Below, in pieces: positions 1 to 10,025 of a DNA stretch of 64,000 nt. Below the pieces are notes generated by a model. That model was not told the DNA's origin, made no database searches, and saw only the letters and a list, made by a program, of their open reading frames with translations. The translations under genes and the position numbers were made by a program. Source of the stretch: Caloramator quimbayensis. Lineage in GTDB: Bacteria > Bacillota > Clostridia > Clostridiales > Caloramatoraceae. The DNA lies in NCBI RefSeq assembly GCF_900167605.1, contig NZ_FUYH01000001.1, positions 220,942 to 284,941 on the forward strand. Reading direction: 5' to 3'. Position 1 is the stretch's first letter. Each line of letters begins with the position of its first letter.

Positions 1-724
1 TAAAATATCCAGCGATATTAAGGGCAGTGTCTAAATATCCTCCAGGGTTGTCCCTTAAATCCACAATATAATTTGCAGGATTTTGTTTATTCATATCCTT
101 TAAAATATTCCCAAATTTATCTGCAGTATCTTCTCCAAAGGAAGATATTTTTATGTATGCTGTGTGCCCGTTTATAATACTACCTTCAACCGTTGGAGTT
201 TCAATTATTTTTCTTGTTATAGAAAAGCTTATTATATTGCTTCCTCTTTTAACCTTTACATTAACTGTTGTCCCTTCATCTCCCCTAAGATAAAGTGCAA
301 CTTTATCCTCCGTTATTCCTGCAAGGCTCTTACCATCTGCTTCTATTATGATATCTCCTTCTTTAATACCAGCTCTTTCTGCCCCAGAGCCCTTTAGCAC
401 CGATAAAACCTTAACCCCCTCAGGCACCACTTCAAACCTGACACCTATACCTGAAAATTTCATATCAATTCCATTTACAAAATCGTTATATTCGCTTTTT
501 GAAAAATATACTGAGTAAGGATCCTTTAGAGCTTCAACCATTTCTTTAATCGTAGGCTTATTTAATACTTCATCTGAAACATTTTCTATGTAGTAATTTT
601 TAATTAAATATTTAGCCTCGTCAAGAACAGTATATGCATAAACAGTACTTGAAATAAATAGTGTAATAAGCAATACTAATAATATACTTCTTAAAACTTT
701 ATTTTTTTTATTTTGCAAAGTCAT
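1..724 (-). CDS. S41 carboxyl-terminal processing protease, 3' part beyond window
   Basis: Only the N-terminal 241 residues lie in the window; the gene runs off the left edge. Translation from ATG at 724, preceded by a GGGGTG ribosome site, gives a hydrophobic signal/anchor (about residues 11-27). A PDZ domain follows (about 80-160), with the peptide-binding stretch GIGVRFEV and the sequence AGIKEGDIIIEADGKSL. The start of the S41 peptidase domain ends in DLRDNPGGYLD, the conserved motif before the catalytic Ser. The catalytic Ser/Lys region is outside the window. Family members are exported or membrane-anchored Ser/Lys proteases that cleave C-termini of envelope or sporulation proteins. It is divergent from the exporter operon at 872. 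The family call is firm; the exact paralogue (CtpA/CtpB-like) is not resolved. Confidence 0.9.
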   Translation of the reverse strand, partial: MTLQNKKNKVLRSILLVLLITLFISSTVYAYTVLDEAKYLIKNYYIENVSDEVLNKPTIKEMVEALKDPYSVYFSKSEYNDFVNGIDMKFSGIGVRFEVVPEGVKVLSVLKGSGAERAGIKEGDIIIEADGKSLAGITEDKVALYLRGDEGTTVNVKVKRGSNIISFSITRKIIETPTVEGSIINGHTAYIKISSFGEDTADKFGNILKDMNKQNPANYIVDLRDNPGGYLDTALNIAGYF

Positions 725-871
725 CACCCCAAAAGTCTTTATTTTATTTATAATAGTATACGAAGCAGTTAATATTTGCAAGTTACAATTTAATTAAATT
801 TTCAAATCATGGGATATTTATCATTAAAACCGTCAATACTTTTGTAATGTAGAAAGAAGGGAGAGCGTCTT

Positions 872-2083
872 ATGAAAAAATCAAAGAAAATAATAGCATG
901 GCTACTTACTATTTTTATTGTAGTTTTAGTCTTTGCAGGACTAATATCCTCAAAAAAGAATAAAATTCCAAGTCTTAGCCTGTCTAAAGTTTCCTCAAAG
1001 GATATTCAAAGGGTTATATCCTTAACTGGCAATCTATCCTCCGTAAGCCAGCAGACAATAAACTTAAACTCTGCTCAAAAAGTTGCTGCTGTTTATGTAT
1101 CTGAAGGTGATACAGTTAAAAAAGGGGATGTAATATTAAAATTTGACACAACAGATATTGAATATCAGCTTAACAAAGCCAAAATTAATCTTGAAAGCAT
1201 TAAAATAAATGCGCAATCATCAAGAAAGCAGGCAAAAATAAATCTCGATATGGCACAGTCAAACTACGACAATGCACAAAACAAATTCAGAATAAATGAA
1301 GAATTATACAATAGCGGTGCTATTTCAAAGGAAGAATATAATACATATCAAAAGGCACTAAAGGACGCTGAAAATCAGCTTGAACTTGCTAAAATGCAGT
1401 ATGAAAACACAGATACTTCCTCATCCTCTTCCACTGGAAAGCAGATTGAAGCTGTGAAATACGATATTGATAACTTAAACAAAAAAATATCTGAAAGCAC
1501 CATAAAAGCTAATATAAACGGAACAGTAGTAAAACTTGATGCTAAAGCTAATGAATACCCTCAAATGGGAGATAAAATAATAATATTAAATTCTTCATCC
1601 TTAAAAGTTGATGTTGATGTAAGCCAGTTTGATGCTGTAAATATTAAATTAAACCAAAGAGCTGTTATAAAAGTTAAGGGAATAGATAAGTCCTACAGCG
1701 GAAGGGTGACGAAAATAGGACAAATTGCTCAGTCCTCAGGAATGGCAACCGACACCCAGGCAAAGGTAAGGGTTGAAATATCTATTGATAATGCTGATGA
1801 AAATATAAAGTCTGGATATGAAGCAGATGTTTCCATAATACTTAATGAGAAAAAGAACGTCTTAGCCATTGGCTATGAAGCTGTAAAAGAAGATGCTGAT
1901 GGAAAAAGATATGTATATGTAGTTGAAAACAACAAAGCAGTTAAAAGATATATTAAAACAGGTATAGAAACGGATTTTGACATTGAAGTATTAGAAGGGC
2001 TTAAACTTTCTGATACTTATATAGACAATCCTCCTGATAATATTAAGGAAGGAATGATTGTTAACACAGGGGGAGGGAAATAA
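872..2083 (+). CDS. HlyD/MacA-family efflux adaptor (membrane fusion protein)
   Basis: 403 residues with an N-terminal membrane anchor (about 7-25). A biotinyl-lipoyl half motif, [15 protein letters not shown], lies at about 74-88. A long alpha-helical hairpin (about 95-215) follows, then the second lipoyl half and beta-barrel domains. This is the layout of RND/ABC adaptor proteins of the MacA type. In Gram-positive bacteria such proteins link an ABC exporter to its exported substrate at the outer face of the membrane. Its stop overlaps the start of the ATPase gene by one base, so the three genes form an operon. The start follows an AGGGAG site. The substrate cannot be read from the sequence. 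Confidence 0.92.
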   Translation: MKKSKKIIAWLLTIFIVVLVFAGLISSKKNKIPSLSLSKVSSKDIQRVISLTGNLSSVSQQTINLNSAQKVAAVYVSEGDTVKKGDVILKFDTTDIEYQLNKAKINLESIKINAQSSRKQAKINLDMAQSNYDNAQNKFRINEELYNSGAISKEEYNTYQKALKDAENQLELAKMQYENTDTSSSSSTGKQIEAVKYDIDNLNKKISESTIKANINGTVVKLDAKANEYPQMGDKIIILNSSSLKVDVDVSQFDAVNIKLNQRAVIKVKGIDKSYSGRVTKIGQIAQSSGMATDTQAKVRVEISIDNADENIKSGYEADVSIILNEKKNVLAIGYEAVKEDADGKRYVYVVENNKAVKRYIKTGIETDFDIEVLEGLKLSDTYIDNPPDNIKEGMIVNTGGGK

Positions 2084-2790
2084 TGATTATTAAAATTGAA
2101 AACCTTTTTAAAACCTATGATACAGGTTCCTTTAAGGTAGAAGCTTTAAAGGATATTAATCTTGAGATTAAAAAGGAAGAATATGTAGCAGTTATGGGGC
2201 CCTCGGGCTCTGGCAAATCAACCCTTATGAATATATTAGGGTGTCTTGACAGATTAAGCAGTGGAAAATATATATTAGATGGTGAGGATATTTCAAAACT
2301 CGACGACAATAATTTAGCTCAGATTAGAAATAAAAAAATAGGGTTTGTTTTTCAAGCCTTCAATCTTCTTCCAAGGCTCAGCGCCCTTGAAAACGTTGAG
2401 CTTCCTATGATTTATGCAAAGGTATCCCCAACAGAGAGAAGAAAAAGAGCAAAGCTTGCCCTTGAAAAGGTGGGACTTTCCGATAGACTTTATCATAAAC
2501 CAAATGAGCTCTCGGGAGGGCAAAAGCAAAGGGTTGCAATAGCGAGGGCCCTTGTAAATTCTCCTTCTATAATACTTGCCGATGAACCAACAGGAAATCT
2601 CGACAGCAAATCAAGCGAGGAGATTATGGAAATATTCGAGTCCTTAAACAATGAGGGCGTTACAATCGTTATGGTAACCCACGAAGCTGACATAGCCCTT
2701 CACACTAAGAGAATAGTTACTTTTAAAGATGGAAATATAATATCAGATAAGGCAGTATCGAATAGAATTGCAAAAGGAGGGGGAGCTTAG
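2083..2790 (+). CDS. MacB/LolD-type ABC transporter ATPase
   Basis: 235 residues with a Walker A (GPSGSGKST, 39-47), an ABC signature (LSGGQ, 144-148), a Walker B ending in [11 protein letters not shown] (about 166-176) and the switch His in VTHEADIA. The spacing and the ADEPTGNLD motif are typical of the LolD/MacB/FtsE-like type-VII ABC family, which drives mechanotransmission rather than transport through the membrane. It starts on the last base of the adaptor stop region and its stop TAG overlaps the GTG start of the permease. The three genes are therefore probably translationally coupled. Confidence 0.94.
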   Translation: MIIKIENLFKTYDTGSFKVEALKDINLEIKKEEYVAVMGPSGSGKSTLMNILGCLDRLSSGKYILDGEDISKLDDNNLAQIRNKKIGFVFQAFNLLPRLSALENVELPMIYAKVSPTERRKRAKLALEKVGLSDRLYHKPNELSGGQKQRVAIARALVNSPSIILADEPTGNLDSKSSEEIMEIFESLNNEGVTIVMVTHEADIALHTKRIVTFKDGNIISDKAVSNRIAKGGGA

Positions 2791-3998
2791 TGAACTTAGT
2801 AGAGAGCCTTCAATCAGCAGCAGGAAACATAAAAGCTAACAAAATGCGTTCTTTTTTAACAATGCTTGGTATAATAATAGGTATTTCCTCGGTAATAACC
2901 ATTGTATCAATAGGTCAGGGGGGAAAAGCATATATAACCAGCCAGTTTGAAAGCATAGGAACAAACGTTGTAAACGTCCAGTTAAAACCTGCAAACAACG
3001 ATATACTCCCAAGCGATTACTTAACCTTAGAGGATGCAGAGCTTATAAAGGAGAAAATTCCAAAGGTAGAGTTCGTCGTTCCCATTATAGATGATTTTGG
3101 AAGGATAAGAGGGGAAAATAAGTCAAAACAGGCACAAATTGCAGGGGTTACAGAGAACTATATTAAAATTTCAAACCTCGAGATTTTAAAGGGAAGATTT
3201 ATAAATAAGCACGATTTAGATACCCAAAGACCTGTTTGCGTTATAGACGACATAACCCAAAAGAAGCTTTTTAAGTCTGGCAGCGCAGTAGGAAAGCAGA
3301 TAAGGCTGAGCATTAGAGAGAATAATTTAAACGTATTAGTAATAGGAGTTGTTAAAAACCCAAGCGGAAGTTTGGCATCAACCTTTGGAGATAATTATCC
3401 CGGTTTTGCCATAATTCCAATAACTATATCCGATAGAATTATGCAGGATGCAAAGATAACCTATATGTCTGTAATGCTAAAGGACATGACAAATTCTAAG
3501 GAAACCGCTTCAAAAATAACAAGGCTTCTTGAAATAAGGCACAGAAACAGCGGAAAATACGCAGCAGAGGAGGGCTTTAAACAGCTTGACATGGTAAATA
3601 AAGTATTATCCACCTTCACTGCTGTTATAGGTGCTATTGCAGGAATATCCCTACTTGTCGGAGGTATCGGCGTTATGAACATAATGCTCGTATCCGTTAC
3701 AGAAAGGACGAGGGAAATAGGCATTAGAAAGGCTATAGGAGCAAAGCAGAAGGATATAAAAATTCAATTTTTAACAGAATCGGTTATACTGTGCCTTATA
3801 GGAGGAATAATAGGAATGCTCCTTGGGGTAATTTTCGGCTTTATTGCAGGCTCAGTAATAAACATAGCACCTGTAATATCCTTACAGGTTGTTCTAATAT
3901 CCTTCCTCTTCTCATCAGCCGTTGGAATATTCTTCGGTCTGTACCCCGCAAACAAGGCAGCAAAACTTGATCCTATAGAAGCGCTAAGATATGAATAA
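2790..3998 (+). CDS. MacB/FtsX-type ABC permease
   Basis: 402 residues. One N-terminal membrane helix (about 19-42) is followed by an extracytoplasmic MacB_PCD-like domain (about 45-245) and three C-terminal helices (about 270-298, 325-350, 358-385), ending in the conserved YPANKAAKLDPIEALRYE. This is the four-helix FtsX/MacB arrangement. The GTG start shares bases with the ATPase stop and has a GGAGGGGGAG site. With the adaptor and ATPase it forms a complete Gram-positive MacAB-like exporter. Possible outer partners are the two TolC-like proteins at 29127-31496, but they are far away, so this is only a possibility. Confidence 0.92.
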   Translation: MNLVESLQSAAGNIKANKMRSFLTMLGIIIGISSVITIVSIGQGGKAYITSQFESIGTNVVNVQLKPANNDILPSDYLTLEDAELIKEKIPKVEFVVPIIDDFGRIRGENKSKQAQIAGVTENYIKISNLEILKGRFINKHDLDTQRPVCVIDDITQKKLFKSGSAVGKQIRLSIRENNLNVLVIGVVKNPSGSLASTFGDNYPGFAIIPITISDRIMQDAKITYMSVMLKDMTNSKETASKITRLLEIRHRNSGKYAAEEGFKQLDMVNKVLSTFTAVIGAIAGISLLVGGIGVMNIMLVSVTERTREIGIRKAIGAKQKDIKIQFLTESVILCLIGGIIGMLLGVIFGFIAGSVINIAPVISLQVVLISFLFSSAVGIFFGLYPANKAAKLDPIEALRYE

Positions 3999-4005
3999 AA
4001 ACTTA

Positions 4006-4033
4006 AAAGGGAACCGAAATTTCGGTTCCCTTT
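4006..4033. terminator. Bidirectional rho-independent terminator
   Basis: A perfect 14-bp inverted repeat (left arm AAAGGGAACCGAAA) lies between the convergent exporter permease gene and the sugar transferase gene. The minus strand has TTTTAAGTTTTT after the stem; the plus strand has a shorter T/A tract. It is the expected terminator for both transcripts. Confidence 0.85.
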
Positions 4034-4048
4034 AATATATATTAAAAA

Positions 4049-4075
4049 GTTTGTCACTTGTCAGCTATGCGGCAT
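4049..4075 (+). repeat. Interspersed 27-bp repeat, copy 1
   Basis: Copy 1 of a five-copy repeat with core TTTGTCACTTGTCA followed here by GCTATGCGGCAT. The last base falls in the stop codon of the sugar transferase gene. It belongs to the same variant (CTATGYGGCA end) as the copy at 48909. Confidence 0.75.
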
Positions 4076-5556
4076 TAATATGCATTTTTATTTACAAGCC
4101 CTTTAAACACAGTTAAAAACATTATCTTAATATCAAAAAACAAACTCCAGTTTTCTATATAATATAAATCATACTCTATCCTCTTTTTAATTGAAGTATC
4201 CCCTCTTAAGCCGTTAACCTGTGCCCATCCTGTAATGCCCGGCTTTACCTGATGTTTTACCATGTATTGGGGGATTTCCTCTTTAAATTTATCTACAAAA
4301 TATGGTCTTTCAGGGCGGGGGCCTACGATACTCATATCTCCCTTTAAAGCGTTGAAAAACTGCGGAAGCTCATCAAGGCTTGTCTTTCTAATAAACTCTC
4401 CAAACTTTGTTTTCCTTGGATCATCTTTAGTTGTCCACTTCACCCTTTCTTCTTCGCTGCTTTGAACTTTCATTGATCTGAACTTGTACATTATAAAGGG
4501 CTTTTTATTATATCCCACACGCTCCTGTTTAAAAATTACAGGACCTGGCGATGTAAGTTTAATTATAACCGCAACAATAATCATAATTGGAGAAAATAAT
4601 ATAATTAATATAAAGGAACAAATTAAATCAAATAATCTTTTTATAATCTTATTAGAAATCAAGTCAAGAGGTATATATCTTGCTGATATAACAGGTATGC
4701 CGTTTATCTCTTCAAGATAGGGTTTTGAAGGTATATATTTGTAATAAGCAGGTATTATCTGAATCCTAACCCCATACTTTTCGCATAAATCAAGTATTTT
4801 TTTCATTCTATTATACTCATTTATATCAAGTGTTATAAAAACTTCATCTATATTTAAACATCCTAATACCTTTTCAAGCTCGCTGTAATTATATATTGCA
4901 TCGTTTTTATAAAGCTCATCTACTTTTCTTTCATAAAATTCAACATATTCCTTAGTTGCTGCAACAAGTTCATTTTTATATATATAGTTTTCATTTAATC
5001 TTCTTTTAAGCTCATCATCAAATATAGCAACAATATTATATCCCCAATGACTGTTTATATTTATCTTATTTATAAAATCCTTTGCGCCGTCGCTTAAGCC
5101 GACAAAAACTATATGCTTTAAGTTTTTCCCTCTTCTTCTTAAATTCCTCAAAACAAGCCTTACAAAACTTCGCTCTAAAATAGTAATAATAAAATTAATA
5201 ATTCCAAATATAAAAAGATATACTCTCGAATAATTGATTTCCTTTGTAATATATAAAACAAAAATAAATATTAAAAGTCCTAACAGATTTGCCTTAAAAA
5301 CATCAATATATTCGCTTAATATTGTTTTGGTTCTCTTTGGTAAGTAAAGCTTATAAAGATTATAAAAGAATAGATAAGCAGGTATAACGGCAGACCCGTA
5401 TTTTAAATATACATCAAAGGAAAGATACCCTCCTTCAACTCCTACAATCCCGCTTTTAAACCTTATAAACCATGAAAGAAAAAGAGATGCTAAAATACAT
5501 ACAACATCTAATAAAACCTGTAATCTGTTAAAATGCTGCTGATTTTGTTTAATCAT
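4075..5556 (-). CDS. Polyprenyl-phosphate sugar-1-phosphate transferase (WbaP/WsaP-like)
   Basis: 493 residues. Four or five membrane helices occupy the first ~110 residues. A CoA-binding-like Rossmann domain follows (about 125-260). The C-terminal bacterial sugar transferase domain (about 300-493) has a membrane-reentrant hairpin starting KRLFDLICSF, the basic motif KFRSM, and the signature SLDELPQFFNALKGDMSIVGPRPERP. Proteins of this PHPT class start glycan assembly by moving a hexose-1-phosphate onto undecaprenyl phosphate in the inner leaflet. It is the last gene of the minus-strand glycan locus. The sugar (galactose or glucose) cannot be told from sequence alone. Confidence 0.93.
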   Translation of the reverse strand: MIKQNQQHFNRLQVLLDVVCILASLFLSWFIRFKSGIVGVEGGYLSFDVYLKYGSAVIPAYLFFYNLYKLYLPKRTKTILSEYIDVFKANLLGLLIFIFVLYITKEINYSRVYLFIFGIINFIITILERSFVRLVLRNLRRRGKNLKHIVFVGLSDGAKDFINKININSHWGYNIVAIFDDELKRRLNENYIYKNELVAATKEYVEFYERKVDELYKNDAIYNYSELEKVLGCLNIDEVFITLDINEYNRMKKILDLCEKYGVRIQIIPAYYKYIPSKPYLEEINGIPVISARYIPLDLISNKIIKRLFDLICSFILIILFSPIMIIVAVIIKLTSPGPVIFKQERVGYNKKPFIMYKFRSMKVQSSEEERVKWTTKDDPRKTKFGEFIRKTSLDELPQFFNALKGDMSIVGPRPERPYFVDKFKEEIPQYMVKHQVKPGITGWAQVNGLRGDTSIKKRIEYDLYYIENWSLFFDIKIMFLTVFKGLVNKNAY

Positions 5557-5568
5557 ATTTTATATCAC

Positions 5569-6720
5569 TCATTTCATCCCAATGTTTTTGTCAAATTCAT
5601 TATATATATTTATTAATTTCTCTGCAGATTTTTCCCAAGAAAATTTTTCACTTTGCTTTAATCCCTTAATTATTAATTCTTTTTTATAATAATCATTATT
5701 TGCAATTTTTAACATTGAATCAGCAATTGCGTTTATATCTTTAGGGTTTACAAATATTGCCGCATCTCCAGCTGCTTCAGGTAATGAAGATGTATTTGAA
5801 GTGATAACAGGTGTTCCTGCTGCCATAGCTTCAATAACAGGAATGCCAAATCCTTCATAAAACGATGGAAACAAAAATAAGCTGCTCATTTTATAAATGC
5901 ATGCTTTATCATCTTCATCAACATAACCAGTAAAAATCACTTCATCGCCAAGTGAATATTGTTTTACTCTATTTAAAATCGAATCGTACATCCATCCTTT
6001 TTTCCCTGCTATGACTAATTTTAAATTACCACCATTCTTTTTATATAAAGCATAACTATCAATAATAGTCTCAATATTTTTTCTTGGCTCCAATGTACCT
6101 AAATATAAAATATATTCATTAGGAATGTTATATTTTTTTCTTACTTTTATCATCTCATTTTCTGAATATTTTTTTCTATACTTTTCTATTTCAATGCCGA
6201 TAGGAATAATTCTAATTTTATCTTCTGCTACATTTAGATATTCAATTATTTCTTTTTTTGAGTTTTCAGATATTGTAATTATTATATCTGCTCTATCCAC
6301 TGATCTTTGAAGGTTTTTTTCTAATCTATTAAAATTAGCTTTTGTCATAGTTTCTGGGAACCTTTTATACACCACGTCATATACTGTTACTATAACAATT
6401 CCACCTATATTAGGAGGAACAATAAAATTAAAAAAATGATAAATATCTGCTTTATTGCGAAAAAAATTGTTATATTTTATTGGAATATAATCCCACAGTC
6501 TTGAATAAAGCCCATACGGAATTACTTTACATATATCATATTCAATATTCAAATCTTTAATATTTGGTAAAATATTATTCCTTCCAGCAAAATTGAAACC
6601 ATACCCAATAAATTCATTATCTTTATCAAGTTTGATTACTTCTTTTATTATATTATATGTATACCATCCTATTCCAGTTTTATCCTTAAATATAGGCTGA
6701 AGCTCCATTCCTATTTTCAT
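5569..6720 (-). CDS. GT4-family glycosyltransferase
   Basis: 383 residues with two Rossmann-like halves (GT-B fold). The nucleotide-sugar-binding C-terminal half has GTLEPRKN (about 208-215) and the EX7E motif in FYEGFGIPVIEAMAAGTPVI (Glu289 and Glu297). This is the CAZy GT4 pattern of retaining transferases such as mannosyl- and rhamnosyltransferases. The ATG follows AGAGGG. It lies 12 bp before the sugar transferase gene on the same strand. It resembles the protein at 8327-9421 in architecture and motifs, suggesting related donor use. The donor is probably GDP-mannose or GDP-rhamnose because the locus makes them (inference). Confidence 0.9.
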   Translation of the reverse strand: MKIGMELQPIFKDKTGIGWYTYNIIKEVIKLDKDNEFIGYGFNFAGRNNILPNIKDLNIEYDICKVIPYGLYSRLWDYIPIKYNNFFRNKADIYHFFNFIVPPNIGGIVIVTVYDVVYKRFPETMTKANFNRLEKNLQRSVDRADIIITISENSKKEIIEYLNVAEDKIRIIPIGIEIEKYRKKYSENEMIKVRKKYNIPNEYILYLGTLEPRKNIETIIDSYALYKKNGGNLKLVIAGKKGWMYDSILNRVKQYSLGDEVIFTGYVDEDDKACIYKMSSLFLFPSFYEGFGIPVIEAMAAGTPVITSNTSSLPEAAGDAAIFVNPKDINAIADSMLKIANNDYYKKELIIKGLKQSEKFSWEKSAEKLINIYNEFDKNIGMK

Positions 6721-6731
6721 ACATACCCTCT

Positions 6732-7832
6732 TTATAAATTTTTAAATTCATATATCTTTTCTTCAATAAAACTTATTATTTCATTTTTAAATCTATTAAC
6801 ACTAAATTTTTCTGCATACTTTCTTATAAAATCCTTATCAAAATCATCAGAACTTTTTTCAAACTTTTGAATAGCTTCAATAAGACTCTCTGCATCTTGT
6901 TTATAGAAAAAAATACCAGTTTTGCCTTCAATTATAGTTTCAAGAGTTCCACCTTTCCCATACGCAATAACAGGTCTGCCACATGCCTGTGCTTCTACAG
7001 GAGTTATCCCAAAATCCTCTTCCCCAGGGAAAATAAAAGCTTTGCATCTTCTATAATACTCTCTAACTTCACTATCTGAAAGATGCCCTAACAATTTAAT
7101 ATTGCTTTTAATAAGCTTTTTATATTTTTTATATTCGGGACCTCTGCCAATTATAATAAGGGGCAGTCCTAATTTATTAAATGCTTCAATAGCAATGTCA
7201 ACCTTTTTATAAGATACTAATCTTGATACAATAAGGTAAAAATTATCATCTTTATTACTTGGTGTATAAAAATCAGTATCAACAGGAGGATATATTACTC
7301 TTGATTCTCTCCTGTAATTTTTTAATATTCTTCGTGCCACATTATTTGAATTAGCAATAAAATAATCAACCTTATCCGCCGAAAGCCTGTCCCATATTCT
7401 TATGTTTTTCATCTGAGAAGCTATAATCCACTGCATAAATTTATTTTTACCTTTTAAATAATCAAAATATAAATCCCACCCATATCTCATCGGTGTATGG
7501 CAATAACAAATATGCAAAGTATCAGATTTAGTTATTACTCCTTTAGCACAACATGTTGAAGAGCTTAATACAAGATCATACTCTGACAAATCGTACCTTT
7601 CCACAGCACCAGGCATAAAAGGTAAAAGATTCTGATATATTTTATTTGCAAATGGTATCTTCTGTAAATATGAAGTTCTTATATCCATATTATTATATTC
7701 TTCAGGCATCTTATGTTTATCATGAATTAACACATAAACTGGAGCTTCTGGATATATATCGTGAAAAACTTTAACTACTTTTTCAGAACCTCCAATACCA
7801 CTGAACCATTCATGTACGATTGCTACCTTCAC
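6732..7832 (-). CDS. GT4-family glycosyltransferase (WbaZ-like)
   Basis: 366 residues. The N-terminus VAIVHEWFSGIGGSEKVV and the segment ICYCHTPMRYGWD are typical of WbaZ/mannosyl-type GT4 enzymes of O-antigen clusters. The donor-site motif EEDFGITPVEAQACGRPVIA lies at about 271-290, including the catalytic-type Glu pair. The GTG start at 7832 shares its G with the TAG stop of the upstream gene and has GAGGTG ahead of it, so translation is probably coupled. Donor and linkage are unknown. Confidence 0.9.
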   Translation of the reverse strand: MKVAIVHEWFSGIGGSEKVVKVFHDIYPEAPVYVLIHDKHKMPEEYNNMDIRTSYLQKIPFANKIYQNLLPFMPGAVERYDLSEYDLVLSSSTCCAKGVITKSDTLHICYCHTPMRYGWDLYFDYLKGKNKFMQWIIASQMKNIRIWDRLSADKVDYFIANSNNVARRILKNYRRESRVIYPPVDTDFYTPSNKDDNFYLIVSRLVSYKKVDIAIEAFNKLGLPLIIIGRGPEYKKYKKLIKSNIKLLGHLSDSEVREYYRRCKAFIFPGEEDFGITPVEAQACGRPVIAYGKGGTLETIIEGKTGIFFYKQDAESLIEAIQKFEKSSDDFDKDFIRKYAEKFSVNRFKNEIISFIEEKIYEFKNL

Positions 7833-8260
7833 TATTTTTTCACCTCAAGATTTATTATTAGAGTTTTAGAACCTTTTTGCTCAAACCATGTAACTCCTTC
7901 ATGTACCATATCTATTTCAATTTTATAGCTTCCTTCAGTATCAGGAGACTTTAGCTTCATATCAATTAAAGCTTCTTCACCTGTTCTTATTGCATAGGGT
8001 AATCCTGTTCTTTCCCCATCTCGCAATATTGTTTTACCATTTCTATCTAAAATATGATAAGATATATTTATAGATTTCTCCTTTTGAGGAATCCATGTCA
8101 TTGTTCCTGTATTTCTAACTTTAATTTTAATTTTATTTATTTCATTCGGATGCATAATTATCTCATTTATATCACTGTTAATCAAAGCATTATATTGTGA
8201 AAGTTTTGACATGTCAACTCCTTTATACCTTTGTTCAGCTATTTCTGCATTAAAAAGCAA
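7832..8260 (-). CDS. Small beta-sandwich (Ig-like) protein, start unresolved
   Basis: The readable product is about 142 residues of beta-rich sequence: NEINKIKIKVRNTGTMTWIPQ, GTPYAIR-like turns, then GSYKIEIDMVHEGVTWFEQ. This resembles the NBR1-type/Ig-like domains that accompany some glycan-locus proteins. The usual-looking start is a TTG at 8260 with no ribosome site. The frame is open further upstream to 8326 and encodes a strongly hydrophobic segment (YNYIFYISFFFSIVLLLF), i.e. a signal peptide or anchor, but has no ATG/GTG/TTG there. A GTG overlapping the upstream stop (8328-8330) would give a perfect signal peptide if one A of the A7 run at 8312-8318 (plus-strand T/T run) were absent. 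Probable frameshift or unusual start. Role unknown; probably exported. Confidence 0.55.
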   Translation of the reverse strand: MLFNAEIAEQRYKGVDMSKLSQYNALINSDINEIIMHPNEINKIKIKVRNTGTMTWIPQKEKSINISYHILDRNGKTILRDGERTGLPYAIRTGEEALIDMKLKSPDTEGSYKIEIDMVHEGVTWFEQKGSKTLIINLEVKK

Positions 8261-8326
8261 AAGGACAATAGAAAAAAAGGAAATATAAAAAATATAATTA
8301 TAGTTTTTATTTTTTTCGTAAAATAA

Positions 8327-9421
8327 TCACTCCAGTATTTCTCTATATGCTTCCATAACTTTTTGTGCAGCTTTTTGCCAGCTGAATTTTTCAGATCTTT
8401 TAATACCTTCAATAGATAGGTGTTTTTTTATTTCTTGGTTTTTTAAAATACTTAATACACTTTCAGCAATGCTTTCAATACTATAAGGATCACAATATAT
8501 ACCTGCATCCCCGACTACTTCAGGAAGCGATGAACTATTTGATACAACTACAGGGACACCGCAGCACATTGCTTCAAGTGGAGGCAGGCCGAACCCCTCA
8601 TAAAGGCTTGGATATACAAAAACTTCAGCCCCGCTATAAATACATTCAAGCTCCTTTTTACTAATATAACCCGTTGTAATTATTCTATCTTTTATAAAGC
8701 TATTTTCAATTTTAAGCATTAAATCATCATAAAGCCATCCTTTTTGTCCAACTAACACAAGATAAATATCATTATAATATTTATAAATAATTTCAAATGC
8801 TTGTACAAGTCTTTTTAAATTTTTTCTTGGTTCTAAAGTACATACACCTAAAATATATCTTCCTTTAATACCATATTTATTTTTAATATTTTCAACTATA
8901 GTTATATCATTAATCTTTCTAAAGTTAGGCTTACCTGGATATATAACCCGTATTTTTTCTGCTGCCGTTTGAAAATACTCTATTATATCATTGCGGGTAC
9001 TATTTGAATCCGCAATAATTAATGAGGCTCTTTTAATGCTTAATGGTGTTAATCTCTGTTTTAGAGTTCTGCTCATTTGTGAAAACATTTCTGGATACTT
9101 ATAGAAAGATAAATCATGTATCGTAACTATAAAAGGAATTCCAATATTTATTATCGGACTGCTATAATCAATAAAATGAACAAGATCATATTTTCTGTAT
9201 TTTAATGGTAGAAAAAGCTGCTCATCTATTATTCTTTGGTAACTTTTAATATAATTTTTTGTATAGTGTACATTATTATAATCAATTTTAATACATTTTT
9301 GAAGAATAAATGTAAAATTCACGTCCTTTTCATTGACTAAATTACTTATTAGATTATATCCATAATTGCCTATACCTGCTCTTTTGTTGTTAATAATTGT
9401 AGCATTAACAATAATTTTCAT
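8327..9421 (-). CDS. GT4-family glycosyltransferase
   Basis: 364 residues with GT-B fold features: N-terminal [13 protein letters not shown]-terminal donor half with CTLEPRKNL (about 194-202) and [22 protein letters not shown] with Glu275 and Glu283 (EX7E). It is closely similar in layout to the 5569-6720 protein (both share LPE(A/V)(A/V)GDA after the motif). The ATG is preceded by TAGGAGC. It is followed by the small Ig-like gene, whose possible start overlaps this stop codon. It probably adds mannose- or rhamnose-type sugars (inference). Confidence 0.9.
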   Translation of the reverse strand: MKIIVNATIINNKRAGIGNYGYNLISNLVNEKDVNFTFILQKCIKIDYNNVHYTKNYIKSYQRIIDEQLFLPLKYRKYDLVHFIDYSSPIINIGIPFIVTIHDLSFYKYPEMFSQMSRTLKQRLTPLSIKRASLIIADSNSTRNDIIEYFQTAAEKIRVIYPGKPNFRKINDITIVENIKNKYGIKGRYILGVCTLEPRKNLKRLVQAFEIIYKYYNDIYLVLVGQKGWLYDDLMLKIENSFIKDRIITTGYISKKELECIYSGAEVFVYPSLYEGFGLPPLEAMCCGVPVVVSNSSSLPEVVGDAGIYCDPYSIESIAESVLSILKNQEIKKHLSIEGIKRSEKFSWQKAAQKVMEAYREILE

Positions 9422-9451
9422 CTTATGCTCCTAAATATAAATATGCATATT

Positions 9452-9955
9452 TTAATACTCATATATACAGTCTATCCAAACTTCTATTCCTTTAGATTGA
9501 TTGTTTTTTTCTCCTAAAACTTCTATTTTATAAGTATGCTCTTTATTATCAATATTTTTAACATCATATTTAAAATCTATTTGCATATTTTGAGAATATA
9601 AATCCAATATATCCATTAACTTATTATCCTTAAAAATTGCAACTTTACCTGACCAAGCATGTTTTAAAAATCCTATTGCAAATGTTTTATTTGAAACAAA
9701 CTCTATATTGGCCCCCTTTTGCCAACTCATTATTCCATAATTTTGTTGCCAACCGTTAAACTCTCTTTTATACCACTCCTTATATTGAGGCTTAAATTTC
9801 ACAATTTTAGTACATTGTTTATTCTTATTATTTTGTTGCTGATTAAAAGCATTTTCAGAACTAATACTATTAGTTTGAACTTTTTTACTTGAACACCCTG
9901 TTAAAATTAGAGAAAAACTTATTAAAAAAATACATAATTTTTGGTTCAACAACAA
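9452..9955 (-). CDS. Lipoprotein carrying the domain shared with the 12141 glycosyltransferase
   Basis: 167 residues. A signal peptide ends in the lipobox LTGC (Cys about residue 21), so it should be a membrane-anchored lipoprotein. Residues about 55-167 are homologous to the last ~115 residues of the 867-residue glycosyltransferase at 12141. Shared features are FLKH(A/G)WSG, a KDN..(L/M) (D/E)ILDLY stretch, HxYKIEV-like (HTYKIEV / HYFKIEV) and the C-terminal end IYEY. The domain is unnamed to me. A beta-sandwich carbohydrate-binding role is plausible but unproven. The TTG start has no clear ribosome site and lies just inside the edge of the ISL3 insertion, so the original 5' end may have been replaced. 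Confidence 0.75.
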   Translation of the reverse strand: MLLNQKLCIFLISFSLILTGCSSKKVQTNSISSENAFNQQQNNKNKQCTKIVKFKPQYKEWYKREFNGWQQNYGIMSWQKGANIEFVSNKTFAIGFLKHAWSGKVAIFKDNKLMDILDLYSQNMQIDFKYDVKNIDNKEHTYKIEVLGEKNNQSKGIEVWIDCIYEY

Positions 9956-10025
9956 ATTTTGTGATTTAAAAACTGTTCCATAATTTACATTGGAATTTCC
10001 ATGGTAAAAAAGTTTAAAGTCACCC

